Positions 14,672-22,376 of a DNA stretch of 29,156 nt are shown here, piece after piece. A program made the position numbers and the translations under genes. The first letter of the stretch is position 1, and each line of letters starts with the position of its first letter. The DNA lies in contig CAJMSZ010000026.1 of assembly GCA_905216215.1 (NCBI GenBank), forward strand, positions 1 through 29,156, given 5' to 3'. The stretch comes from an uncultured bacterium (GTDB lineage: Bacteria > Bacillota > Clostridia > Lachnospirales > Lachnospiraceae). The notes below the pieces were generated by a model, which ran no database searches, was not told where the DNA came from, and saw nothing but the letters and a program-made list of their open reading frames with translations.

Positions 14672-15958
14672 TTATTTCCTGCCTTTCATCTTTCTAATAC
14701 TCCAAATTACACTGACAATCATAGAAACTATGTTACTGATCACATAAGCAGCCCATGCTCCCTTTGCGCCTAAATGAGTATACTTTGCCAGATACGTCAA
14801 TGGTATCTGCACTCCCATCAATCGAATCACAGTAATTGCAAGAGTTGGAAATCCATACCCAAGCGCCTGCAAAATAGAAGTCATCGTCATCTCGATGGCC
14901 ACAAATGGATATGCGAGAAGACTTATTTTCCAATATTGGACTCCTGCCTGTTGCATATTCGGATCTGTCGTCAAAACATGCCATATTTGTCTCTGGAATA
15001 ATAACGCAATCCCTACAATAGCAACCGTTGGCAACAGACTGCTAAGACAAAGTTGCTTTATTCGCTGTTCTTTTTCTTTATAGGGTTCATTTCCCGCCAT
15101 TAATGTCACAGCAGCACTTCCCACTGCTGTAGCAGGAAGATAGAACAGCACCGATAAACGGTTTCCAAGACCTGCCACGGCAACCAGATTCGTCCCCATT
15201 GACAACAAGATGTTATTCAATATCACATTAGACGCAGGGCTGATAATCTTTGATAAGCTTACTGGAGCTGCCAAAACAACAAATTCTTTTACCAGAGATG
15301 GTGATAACTTTACTCTGATACTGCTAAAAACAGACAGATTATATTTTTCATATTGCTTCGTCCCGTATATACATCCAGCGATTTTGGACAAAAGCATTCC
15401 GTATCCCAATGCAGTAAATCCAAATAATTTATACATCATATATGCTGTGCTGATTTGTATCGGTACTGCAATAAATGTCATCCACATCCCTGTTTTAGAA
15501 TCTCCCAATCCTCTGAATTCCGCAATCAGAATACTGTATAAAAGAATAACCGGATTCCCAAGTAAATACGGAAGCATATAAAGATATGCTTTCTTCCGCA
15601 AATCCATCATACTGGTAAATTCAAAATATAATCGTACACTGATCACTGTCGAGATGCAGACTCCCAAAATAAAAGTCAGAATCAAAATTCCTTTTAATAT
15701 ATCTTCCGCATCCTTTTTCCTTTCTGGGTCTTTAAAAACCTTTGCCATAATTACATTGACAGAGATCGCCAGTCCATAACTGACCGTTGTAATAATAGAA
15801 ATATATGGTCCACAAATAGCTGATATGGTAAGTTCTTTCGTGCTATGGACACTGAGAAGAATACCTTCAAAAATGGAGCCCATTCTCTGTGCCAGAGTCA
15901 ATAATGCAACCGGATATGCGAGTTTCCAGATTTCCTTTGTGAAATCCTCTCTATTCAT
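14672..15958 (-). CDS. MATE-family efflux transporter
   Basis: A 428-residue inner-membrane protein with about twelve hydrophobic segments in two homologous halves, each opening with the family's pattern: WKLAYPVALLTLAQRMGSIF near residue 11 and VLAAPVSLSKIISPASNVIL near residue 228. MATE proteins are Na+ or H+ antiporters exporting cationic drugs or metabolites. The start overlaps the end of the ATPase gene by 8 bases, so translation is coupled. An exporter inside an importer-cofactor operon is unusual. It might remove a toxic product or a metallophore, or simply be carried along. Substrate unknown. Confidence 0.9.
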   Translation of the reverse strand: MNREDFTKEIWKLAYPVALLTLAQRMGSIFEGILLSVHSTKELTISAICGPYISIITTVSYGLAISVNVIMAKVFKDPERKKDAEDILKGILILTFILGVCISTVISVRLYFEFTSMMDLRKKAYLYMLPYLLGNPVILLYSILIAEFRGLGDSKTGMWMTFIAVPIQISTAYMMYKLFGFTALGYGMLLSKIAGCIYGTKQYEKYNLSVFSSIRVKLSPSLVKEFVVLAAPVSLSKIISPASNVILNNILLSMGTNLVAVAGLGNRLSVLFYLPATAVGSAAVTLMAGNEPYKEKEQRIKQLCLSSLLPTVAIVGIALLFQRQIWHVLTTDPNMQQAGVQYWKISLLAYPFVAIEMTMTSILQALGYGFPTLAITVIRLMGVQIPLTYLAKYTHLGAKGAWAAYVISNIVSMIVSVIWSIRKMKGRK

Positions 15959-16733
15959 TTTGCTTTTTCCCCATCAGATATTCTGTTCCATTCTTTAACA
16001 GCTCAATTTCTCCATAAATCATAGATAAACTTCTTTTTATGTTTTCTTCTGAATCTTCCTTCATATGTATCTGTGTCACTATCTCTCCATTGCGAAGTAA
16101 AAATAACCGATCACAATACTCCATTGCAAAATTGGGATCATGCATTGTGATTAATCCTGCCTTATGTTCCTCTTTTACTATGCGTCTGATTTTTCCCAGC
16201 ACAATATGCTTATTTAAAAAATCCAGTGCACTGTCTGGTTCATCCATAAGCATAACCGGTGCATTTTGAATCATACATCTCGCCAATATGACCATTTGCT
16301 TTTGCCCCTGGCTTAATTCTCCAAAATCCTTATCTGCCAAATATCTGCATTCCAGTTTTCCCATAATTTCAAGTGCCTGCTTTTTCTGTTCCGCAGACGG
16401 AGATTCTAAGATATGCAGCCACGGATTGTACCCCATTAAAACGACCTCCAGGGCCTTTCTCCCACCAGTCAGGCTACAGCTTTGTGGTATAAATGCAATT
16501 TTTCTTGCCCTTTGTCTTTCATTGAGAAATTTACAATTCTCTCCATCTACATAACATTCTCCATCCATAGGCAAAAATCCACAAGCCGCATGGAGCAATG
16601 TCGTTTTCCCGCTTCCGTTCAATCCTAAAAGACCACAAAATTCCCCTCTTGGGACTTCCATACTTAACTCTTTTAGAATTCTATGATCTCCGTAACTCAC
16701 AGAAATATTTTGTAATTTCAGCCCCGTCATCAT
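15951..16733 (-). CDS. ABC transporter ATP-binding protein (FepC/BtuD type)
   Basis: A 260-residue ATPase of a type II (BtuCD/FhuC-like) importer. Walker A is GLNGSGKTT (37-45), the Q-loop Gln is at 84, the signature is LSQGQKQ (140-146, a variant of LSGGQ), Walker B is VMLMDEP (160-166) and the switch His is 198 in ITMHDP. It would sit on the cytoplasmic face bound to the permease encoded just upstream, whose stop codon overlaps this start (ATGA). The family moves iron-siderophores, haem, cobalamin and, in the MolBC branch, molybdate or tungstate. The operon context favours an oxyanion metal. Confidence 0.94.
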   Translation of the reverse strand: MMTGLKLQNISVSYGDHRILKELSMEVPRGEFCGLLGLNGSGKTTLLHAACGFLPMDGECYVDGENCKFLNERQRARKIAFIPQSCSLTGGRKALEVVLMGYNPWLHILESPSAEQKKQALEIMGKLECRYLADKDFGELSQGQKQMVILARCMIQNAPVMLMDEPDSALDFLNKHIVLGKIRRIVKEEHKAGLITMHDPNFAMEYCDRLFLLRNGEIVTQIHMKEDSEENIKRSLSMIYGEIELLKNGTEYLMGKKQNE

Positions 16734-17746
16734 ATCATCTGTTCCTTTCCTTTTTCACACAGAAAATAGATCAGCATGGGAACCCCTATGACTGTTGTTA
16801 ATATGGAAATTGGAAGCTCAACACTATAGAGTAACCGTGCAAATATATCTGCCACCAGTATTACAATCGCACCAACAAAACTGCTTAACATCATAGTACT
16901 GAAATTATTTCTTTTTAAAATCAGCTTAGAAATATGTGGCGCGATCAGTCCTACAAACGAGATTAATCCAGTTACACAAATAATGGATGCAACAAGCAAG
17001 GTAGACAACAACAAAACAAATGTACGAACGATTCCTATACGCATTCCTAACGCCCGGCATTCATTGTCACTTAATGCCAGCATCTCCACCTGCCTGCGCA
17101 GCAAAATAATTCCAACAACTCCCACCAGAAACATAGGAAATATTGTCATGACTTTAGCTGCAGTTGTATTTCCCAAAGTCCCCATTTCCCAGTATTCCAT
17201 TGCCGCAAGTTCATTTTCCGGGTCTGCAAAATATTTCAATCCCATAATGACAGCCTTGGAAACTGCGTTGATCACAATTCCGGCAAGCACATATGTTGCT
17301 GTAGCTCTGGAACGGGTCGCTCTCACCAACAGCATAACTGCCAGAACTGCCAGAAATCCGCCAATAAAAGACCCCATCGCAATCCCAATCATTCCTGATG
17401 AAGATAATACAACAATAGCTATTGCTGCTCCTAAATTAGCTCCACCTGCTATTCCAATAATATCCGGTGAGGCCAATGGATTTTTAAAAATAATCTGATA
17501 TACACTTCCCGCAAGCCCCAAACCAAATCCAGCCATAATAGCCATAAATGTCCTCGGCAGCCGCAACGTGAAAAAGACTTTTTTGCTCATAGGAGATGCA
17601 TTTTCACTTCCACTGATTATATTCCAGATATCTTTCAAATCTATCGAATATTTTCCTATGCATATAGAAAGAATTGCGGCAATAAGAATTGCCACAATAC
17701 TTCCACTAAATAACTTTATTAATTTTCTTTGTTCCTTATCCTTCAT
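16730..17746 (-). CDS. FecCD-family ABC transporter permease
   Basis: A 338-residue membrane permease of the BtuC/FecCD family with about ten hydrophobic helices. The family hallmark is clear near residues 80-110: LGLAGSVYQIIFKNPLASPD then IIGIAGGANLGAA. The ATPase-coupling loop is the ECRALGMRIG region, and GLISFVGLIAPHISK is the conserved late motif. It forms a homodimer channel in this family, so a single permease gene is enough. It lies 9 bases after the binding-protein gene and overlaps the ATPase gene by 4 bases. The substrate cannot be read from the permease alone. Confidence 0.94.
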   Translation of the reverse strand: MKDKEQRKLIKLFSGSIVAILIAAILSICIGKYSIDLKDIWNIISGSENASPMSKKVFFTLRLPRTFMAIMAGFGLGLAGSVYQIIFKNPLASPDIIGIAGGANLGAAIAIVVLSSSGMIGIAMGSFIGGFLAVLAVMLLVRATRSRATATYVLAGIVINAVSKAVIMGLKYFADPENELAAMEYWEMGTLGNTTAAKVMTIFPMFLVGVVGIILLRRQVEMLALSDNECRALGMRIGIVRTFVLLLSTLLVASIICVTGLISFVGLIAPHISKLILKRNNFSTMMLSSFVGAIVILVADIFARLLYSVELPISILTTVIGVPMLIYFLCEKGKEQMI

Positions 17747-17755
17747 GCTGCACTC

Positions 17756-18856
17756 TTATCCTGTGATGGATGATTTATCAATATCAAAGTTATAAAATGT
17801 TTTGTAAAACTCATCTGCATCATCCGCAAATTCGTCCATGGAATACAAATCCGGATGCAAAGTGGCAGTCATCCAAAGCATACCAAGTACTCCGGATGGC
17901 ACTGGCGAATCCCATGCTTCATATCCAGTTGGCATATTGTAAACATTTCCATTCTTTACTGCTGTTACTTCTGCGAGATTAGAATCTGCCATAACATCTT
18001 CTGCTGTATAATCTGGCTGTCCATTAGCCATATTATTTGTCGGAATGATAATGTAATCAGGGTTCATTTCCAAAATCTGTTCATAAGAAACATCTACCCA
18101 TGAATCACCATCTAATGCATCTCCTGCATTTTTTCCTCCGGCTGTAATGATAAGTGATGCCTGATACATATTCTTCGGAGCAGTTGTCAAATAAGAACTT
18201 GTTCCGCACATATAAACAACTGGCTTTTTGTCATCACTCAGACTTTTCGTCAAGCCGTCGATCTTATCCAGAATCTCATCGTATTTGTCTGTCAGGGCAG
18301 TTGCTTTTTCATTGCTGTTTGTAACTTGTCCAATTAACTGAATCATTTCCACCAACTTATCATGGCTTTCCGGGCTGACTACAATGGTAGGAATATCCAT
18401 TTCTGTAAGCGTCTTTGCATAATCCTGCGCTTTTTTAGGCAAAATAACCAAATCCGGTTCTGCTGCCAGACAAGCTTCCAGATCAAACGCCTTAGCCGAT
18501 CCGACATTTCCTACTGAATCCATGATATCATCTGCTGCATATTTGTAAATAGGTCTCTGTTCAATCTTCTCTTCTACTGCGACCAGTCTGTCTTTCAGTC
18601 CCAGTGCGAGACAGGTAGAAGACGAAATATAGTAACCTGAGACAATTCTCTTTGGCTGTTCCTTGATCGTAACTTCATTTCCAAGTTGATCTTTGATCGT
18701 CAGCGGGTACACTGTCTCCGGCACTTTTTCTTCTTGCTTCGCCTCTTCCTCTTTTTGTGTTTCATTATTGGTTGTGTTTGATTCTGTCTTTCCACATCCA
18801 GCAACCATAGAAACAGTCAGAGCCAACACAAGCAAAAGGGAATACAATTTTTTCAT
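17756..18856 (-). CDS. ABC transporter substrate-binding lipoprotein (FecB/TroA-like)
   Basis: A 366-residue lipoprotein that would capture ligand outside the cell. The start ATG 18856 is preferred to one 16 codons upstream because it has AGGAAAG upstream and begins a proper signal peptide MKKLYSLLLVLALTVSMVAG ending in a lipobox (VAGC, Cys21). A Glu-rich linker (25-45) precedes two FecB-type lobes: TIKEQPKRIVSGYYISSSTC, LEACLAAEPDLVILPKKAQD, EQILEMNPDYIIIPTNN, and the C-terminal EAWDSPVPSGVLGMLW. The E-x-W-D-x-P segment in such proteins seems to go with non-siderophore ligands, but this is a weak impression. It is the first gene of the seven-gene operon. With XdhC and AOR downstream, molybdate or tungstate is the favoured ligand; iron complexes or cobalamin cannot be excluded. 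Confidence 0.9.
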   Translation of the reverse strand: MKKLYSLLLVLALTVSMVAGCGKTESNTTNNETQKEEEAKQEEKVPETVYPLTIKDQLGNEVTIKEQPKRIVSGYYISSSTCLALGLKDRLVAVEEKIEQRPIYKYAADDIMDSVGNVGSAKAFDLEACLAAEPDLVILPKKAQDYAKTLTEMDIPTIVVSPESHDKLVEMIQLIGQVTNSNEKATALTDKYDEILDKIDGLTKSLSDDKKPVVYMCGTSSYLTTAPKNMYQASLIITAGGKNAGDALDGDSWVDVSYEQILEMNPDYIIIPTNNMANGQPDYTAEDVMADSNLAEVTAVKNGNVYNMPTGYEAWDSPVPSGVLGMLWMTATLHPDLYSMDEFADDADEFYKTFYNFDIDKSSITG

Positions 18857-18892
18857 GGTTTCTTTCCTTCTTTCTGTATATTCTTTAAATAT

Positions 18893-18898
18893 ATTATA
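18893..18898 (-). promoter_or_regulatory. Candidate -10 box of the binding-protein operon
   Basis: A consensus TATAAT lies 36 bases upstream of the start codon in the 111-base gap after the rhomboid gene. No good -35 is seen at 16-18 bases (CTGTCT at 16). No known riboswitch or clear operator is visible in the gap. Confidence 0.35.
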
Positions 18899-18967
18899 CA
18901 GCATTTTTAGTGTCAGACAGATTCAATAATTCCATGATAACCCGAAACCCATCGAAAAATCCGATTG

Positions 18968-19537
18968 TTACCGTTTCCTTCTGTTAAACTGAAATCCGAT
19001 CACCGCTCCGACTACTCCTCCGATAATATGTGCCATGTTTGATACGTTGTCCTTAATGGCAAAGCCTTCGTACACCTGCTGTCCGATGAAAATTGCAGCA
19101 ACAAGGAGAAACGTCAGTGGGATTTCCCCTTCTCGGAATCCGGTAAAGGAAGCCAGAATAATAAATGCAAATACCACTCCGCTTGCACCGCAAAGTGCAA
19201 TGTTCGGAAAGAAAATATAATTAATGAGGCTTGTGGAAACCGCAGTGATTAACACCACCTTAAAAATCCGGTCATAACCATATTTTTCTTCCAGCAGAGG
19301 GCCAAGTAACAGTAAATACATGGCGTTTCCAATAAAATGCTCCCAACCACTATGTCCGAAAATATGCGTTACAAAACGCAGATACGTGAGTGGATCGCGC
19401 AGTGACGAATGGTACGTCATAAATAACAATCTTGTGGTTTGTCCACCGGTCAGCACGCCCATGAGTGTTGCAAAAAAGCATATAGTCACAATCCCCAGAG
19501 TAACCGGTGCATTGAATGATATTTTAATTTTCTTCAT
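18968..19537 (-). CDS. Rhomboid-family intramembrane serine protease
   Basis: A 189-residue integral membrane protease that cleaves substrates within the membrane. Six hydrophobic segments are apparent. The catalytic set is complete: Ser119 in GASGVVFAF and His170 in NMAHIIGGVVGAVIGF, with His67 and Asn71 in GWEHFIGNAMYLLLLGPLLE as oxyanion residues. The length matches the minimal bacterial six-helix form with no extra domains. GTAGGA lies before the ATG. It shares direction with both neighbours but has 60-110-base gaps on each side, so it is probably its own unit. The substrate is unknown. Confidence 0.93.
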   Translation of the reverse strand: MKKIKISFNAPVTLGIVTICFFATLMGVLTGGQTTRLLFMTYHSSLRDPLTYLRFVTHIFGHSGWEHFIGNAMYLLLLGPLLEEKYGYDRIFKVVLITAVSTSLINYIFFPNIALCGASGVVFAFIILASFTGFREGEIPLTFLLVAAIFIGQQVYEGFAIKDNVSNMAHIIGGVVGAVIGFQFNRRKR

Positions 19538-19599
19538 CTGAATCCTACCTTCTACTTTCCCTTGTTTCCATTTTATATTTCCGTATCTTTATCATACTT

Positions 19600-20625
19600 T
19601 TATACGGTAATTTCCCCACTTAAAATCCGCTTGTAATCTTCATAATTTTTCTTCAAAAGCTCCGGTGTGTTAAGCGAATATGGACATTTTCTCACACATT
19701 TGCGGCAGTTGATACAAGTCTCGATTTTTTTCATTTCTGCCTGCATATTTTCAGAAAGCCAGGAGGCAGAAGGTGCACGTCTGAGCATCAGGGACATTCG
19801 TGCGCACTGATTAATCATAATTCCTTTTGGACATGGCATACAATACCCACATCCACGACAGAATTCACCAGACAACTCCTTCTGTTCCCGCTCAATATAT
19901 TCCTTGATTTTGCCAGTCATAGACGGTGTATTTTCCATATAAGAAAGCCATTCTTCCAGTTCTGTTTCTCTCTGGATTCCCCAAATCGGAAGAACATTAT
20001 CATACTGGGTCATAAATGCCATGGCAGCTTCGGATTTATTAATCAGACCTCCTGCAAGCCCCTTCATGGCAATAAAGCCCACATTCTTCTCTTTACATTT
20101 TGCAACCAGTTCTTTCTCACGCTCTGCCGCAAGATAACTGAACGGGTACTGCAATGTCTCATAAAGTCCGGATTCCACCGCATCAAATGCAATCTGAATC
20201 TTATGGGCAGTAATACCGATATGGCGAATCTTTCCCTGTGCTTTTGCCTCTAACATACATTCATACATCCCCGTTCCATCTCCCGGTGCATATACCTGAT
20301 TTGCACAATGGAACTGATAAATGTCGATATAATCTGTCTTTAACAGCCGAAGAGACGTCTCAAGCTGCTCCCAGAATTCCTCTGGGGTCTGCGCCATTGT
20401 CTTGGTGGCAATATAAAGATTATCCCGCACATCGTGCAGTGCCTCTCCGACTTTTTCTTCGCTGTCTGAATATGCCCTTGCTGTATCGAAGAAACGCATA
20501 CCACCTTCATATGCTCTCCTTACAATCTTAACTGCCACTTCCTTACTGTCTCTCTGAATCGGAAGTGCGCCAAACCCGTTCTGTACAACCTGAATTCCCG
20601 TGGACCCTAACGTAATCACATTCAT
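19600..20625 (-). CDS. Aldo/keto reductase with C-terminal ferredoxin-type 4Fe-4S domain
   Basis: A 341-residue two-domain oxidoreductase. ATG 20625 is chosen because GAGGTG sits 6 bases upstream; a GTG 9 bases earlier lies within that site. The TIM-barrel reductase domain has the catalytic tetrad in MRFFDTARAYSDSEEKVGEA (Asp47, Tyr52), Lys75 in IATKTM and His106 in IYQFHCANQ. The C-terminal domain has two cysteine clusters, C-x2-C-x2-C-x2-C-P at 256-266 and C-x2-C-x2-C-x3-C-P at 304-315, for two 4Fe-4S centres. The fusion is common in anaerobes and suggests electron exchange with ferredoxin or an oxidoreductase partner, but physiological substrates are generally unknown. A structured element lies just upstream (20672-20867). 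Confidence 0.93.
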   Translation of the reverse strand: MNVITLGSTGIQVVQNGFGALPIQRDSKEVAVKIVRRAYEGGMRFFDTARAYSDSEEKVGEALHDVRDNLYIATKTMAQTPEEFWEQLETSLRLLKTDYIDIYQFHCANQVYAPGDGTGMYECMLEAKAQGKIRHIGITAHKIQIAFDAVESGLYETLQYPFSYLAAEREKELVAKCKEKNVGFIAMKGLAGGLINKSEAAMAFMTQYDNVLPIWGIQRETELEEWLSYMENTPSMTGKIKEYIEREQKELSGEFCRGCGYCMPCPKGIMINQCARMSLMLRRAPSASWLSENMQAEMKKIETCINCRKCVRKCPYSLNTPELLKKNYEDYKRILSGEITV

Positions 20626-20671
20626 GTCTATCACCTCATAACGTAAAATTTGTCTGCATTTTAAGATGCCA

Positions 20672-20867
20672 GGATCAAAAGGTCTAAAACCACATGAGCT
20701 CGCTCATAAGTGGTTGAAAGGCCTTGGAACCCGCCCCAATATGAGCATAAAAGTGGGATGCTAATCCCACGATATGCGAATATTGAGCAGGATTGTGGGA
20801 GTGCAAAGCACGGAACAATCCGCAGGCATCATAGTTGCGGCTTTCGACCCCAACATCATTTTGACCC
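20672..20867. ncRNA. Candidate structured RNA or palindromic repeat element
   Basis: A ~196-base non-coding segment folds almost completely on paper. The outer stem is GGATCAAAA (20672-20680) with TTTTGACCC (20859-20867, one mismatch), then GGTC (20681-20684) with GACC (20846-20849). Inside are AACCAC-ATGAGC / GCTCAT-AA-GTGGTT (20688-20715); CAATAT, GCATA and GTGGGAT stems around a GCTA tetraloop with a GA/GA internal loop (centred at ~20762); GGATTGT and GTGC stems around an AAA loop (20790-20821); and an alternative CCGCA/TGCGG hairpin (20820-20840) that competes with the previous stem. A TATAAT on the minus strand (20874-20869) abuts it, upstream of the aldo/keto reductase. I recognise no known riboswitch class. 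It could also be a mobile palindromic repeat. Confidence 0.5.
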
Positions 20868-20924
20868 TATTATACAAAAAAACAGACGCTTATTCCAGTT
20901 GTAAACATTGAGAAATCCTTTTTG

Positions 20925-20953
20925 TTGACTTCATTTCCAAAGAGGGGTATCAT
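20925..20953 (+). promoter_or_regulatory. Predicted promoter of the amidohydrolase gene
   Basis: TTGACT (20925-20930), a 17-base spacer and TATCAT (20948-20953) on the plus strand, with the start codon about 45 bases downstream of the predicted transcription start. Confidence 0.6.
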
Positions 20954-21004
20954 CAAACTAATATATTGAGCGTGAATAGCAATTCAAAAGGGAGGACGAA
21001 ACCT

Positions 21005-22291
21005 ATGAATTACGCATTTATCAATGGGAAAATATTAGATGGCACAAAGGATATGGAAGTCCAAGAGGGACTTTGTATCCTGACAGACGGAAAACGCATC
21101 GTCGATATTGTCTCTTCCGATTCAGACCTGACCGGATATGAGAAGATTGACCTTCAAGGGAAATATATCCTCCCCGGTCTCATCAACATGCACGTACATC
21201 TTGCCGGAAATGGAAAACCGCAGAAGAAACAGCGTGACAACGAAAAACTGGTCCGCACAATCATGAGCTCTGCCCTTACCAAAGCAGTTGCCTACAAAAT
21301 GGTATGCGGATTTGCGAAAGACGAACTTCTCAGTGGTGTAACTACAATCCGTACCGTCGGAGGCCTTGGCAATTTTGATACAAAGCTCCGGGATGAAATT
21401 GCCGCAGGCAAGAAAACGGGGCCACGTATCCTTGCCGCTAATCAGGGAATCTCTGTACCCGGAGGACACATGGCAGGTTCCGTAGCTGTCGCTGCCGGCT
21501 CTGTTTCCGAAGCACTTCAGCATGTAGAAGAATCCAAAAAAGAGAACGTAGATTTAATCAAATTAATGATTACAGGTGGTGTCTTAGATGCCAAGGAAAA
21601 AGGTGTTCCCGGTGAACTGAAAATGGAACCGGAAATGGTTCGTGCTGTCTGTGAGAAAGCGCATGCCGAGGGTTATATTGTTTCCGCCCATGTGGAATCC
21701 CCGGAAGGTGTCCGTGTGGCTCTGGAAAATGGCGTAGATTCCATCGAGCATGGTGCAAAACTGGACGAAGAAATGATAACACTTTTCAAAGAAAAGCATG
21801 CCTTTCTTTGCACCACCCTCTCCCCGGCTTTGCCTTATGCCTTATTCGATCGTGCCATTACCAATGCTTCTGAAGTGGAGCAATACAACGGCAATGTAGT
21901 ATTCGAAGGAATCATTGACTGTGCCAAAACTGCCCTTGCAAATGACATCCCGGTTGTCCTTGGAAATGACGTAGGATGTCCATGGATTACCCAGTATGAT
22001 TTCTGGAGAGAACTTTACTATTTCCACAAATATGTAGGAGTTTCTAATGCATTTGCACTCTACACCGCAACAAAACACAGTGCAGAAATGGCAGGAATCG
22101 ATGACATTACCGGAAGTATCGAAAAGGGAAAATGCGCAGATATGATTGTTACCTCTCAGAATCCATTAGAAGACCTGCGTGCCCTCAGACATGTAGACAT
22201 GGTAATTGCAAACGGAACACTAATCCGCAATCCAAAGATCAAGAAAAAAACACAGGTAGAAGCAGAGTTGGATAAATTTATTCAGAATTAA
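21005..22291 (+). CDS. Metal-dependent amidohydrolase (imidazolonepropionase/prolidase-like)
   Basis: A 428-residue cytoplasmic hydrolase of the amidohydrolase superfamily. ATG 21005 follows GGGAGG by 9 bases; an upstream TTG in frame has no such site. The metal ligands are all present: His63 and His65 in NMHVHLAG, a probable carboxylated Lys186 in LIKLMITGG, His229 in VSAHVESPEG, His249 in SIEHG and Asp322 in GNDVG. The small N-terminal beta domain and the C-terminal KGKCADMIVTSQNPLEDL return of that domain are typical. The pattern is that of the two-metal COG1228 group, which includes Xaa-Pro dipeptidases and imidazolonepropionase-like enzymes; the exact substrate cannot be told. It is the only plus-strand gene here and monocistronic, facing the surface-protein operon. 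Confidence 0.93.
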   Translation: MNYAFINGKILDGTKDMEVQEGLCILTDGKRIVDIVSSDSDLTGYEKIDLQGKYILPGLINMHVHLAGNGKPQKKQRDNEKLVRTIMSSALTKAVAYKMVCGFAKDELLSGVTTIRTVGGLGNFDTKLRDEIAAGKKTGPRILAANQGISVPGGHMAGSVAVAAGSVSEALQHVEESKKENVDLIKLMITGGVLDAKEKGVPGELKMEPEMVRAVCEKAHAEGYIVSAHVESPEGVRVALENGVDSIEHGAKLDEEMITLFKEKHAFLCTTLSPALPYALFDRAITNASEVEQYNGNVVFEGIIDCAKTALANDIPVVLGNDVGCPWITQYDFWRELYYFHKYVGVSNAFALYTATKHSAEMAGIDDITGSIEKGKCADMIVTSQNPLEDLRALRHVDMVIANGTLIRNPKIKKKTQVEAELDKFIQN

Positions 22292-22327
22292 ACTGTCCTG
22301 CCGATTCCTATAACCAAAGAAATGGAA

Positions 22328-22359
22328 AAGGAGCAAGCCACCGAAATGACTTGCTCCTT
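22328..22359. terminator. Terminator between converging genes
   Basis: AAGGAGCAAG (22328-22337) and its exact complement (22350-22359) enclose a 12-base loop. On the minus strand the stem runs into TTTT, so it best serves the surface-protein operon. On the plus strand the T-run is weak but the hairpin lies 36 bases after the amidohydrolase stop. Confidence 0.75.
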
Positions 22360-22376
22360 CTACACCCTATCTGAAA

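Noticed and set aside
17756..18856. Annotation of the ABC system as iron-siderophore uptake
   Set aside because: Family resemblance alone supports it, while the operon partners point to molybdenum/tungsten; left open, not asserted.
18857..18967. Molybdenum-cofactor or cobalamin riboswitch upstream of the importer operon
   Set aside because: The gap is only 111 bases and shows no conserved box or multi-stem fold of either class.
20641..20904. Plus-strand open frame of 64 codons (20710-20904)
   Set aside because: It runs through the hairpin element, has no ribosome binding site and no recognisable protein character.
21122..22078. Minus-strand open frames inside the amidohydrolase gene
   Set aside because: They are antisense to a gene with all catalytic motifs and carry no domain signature.
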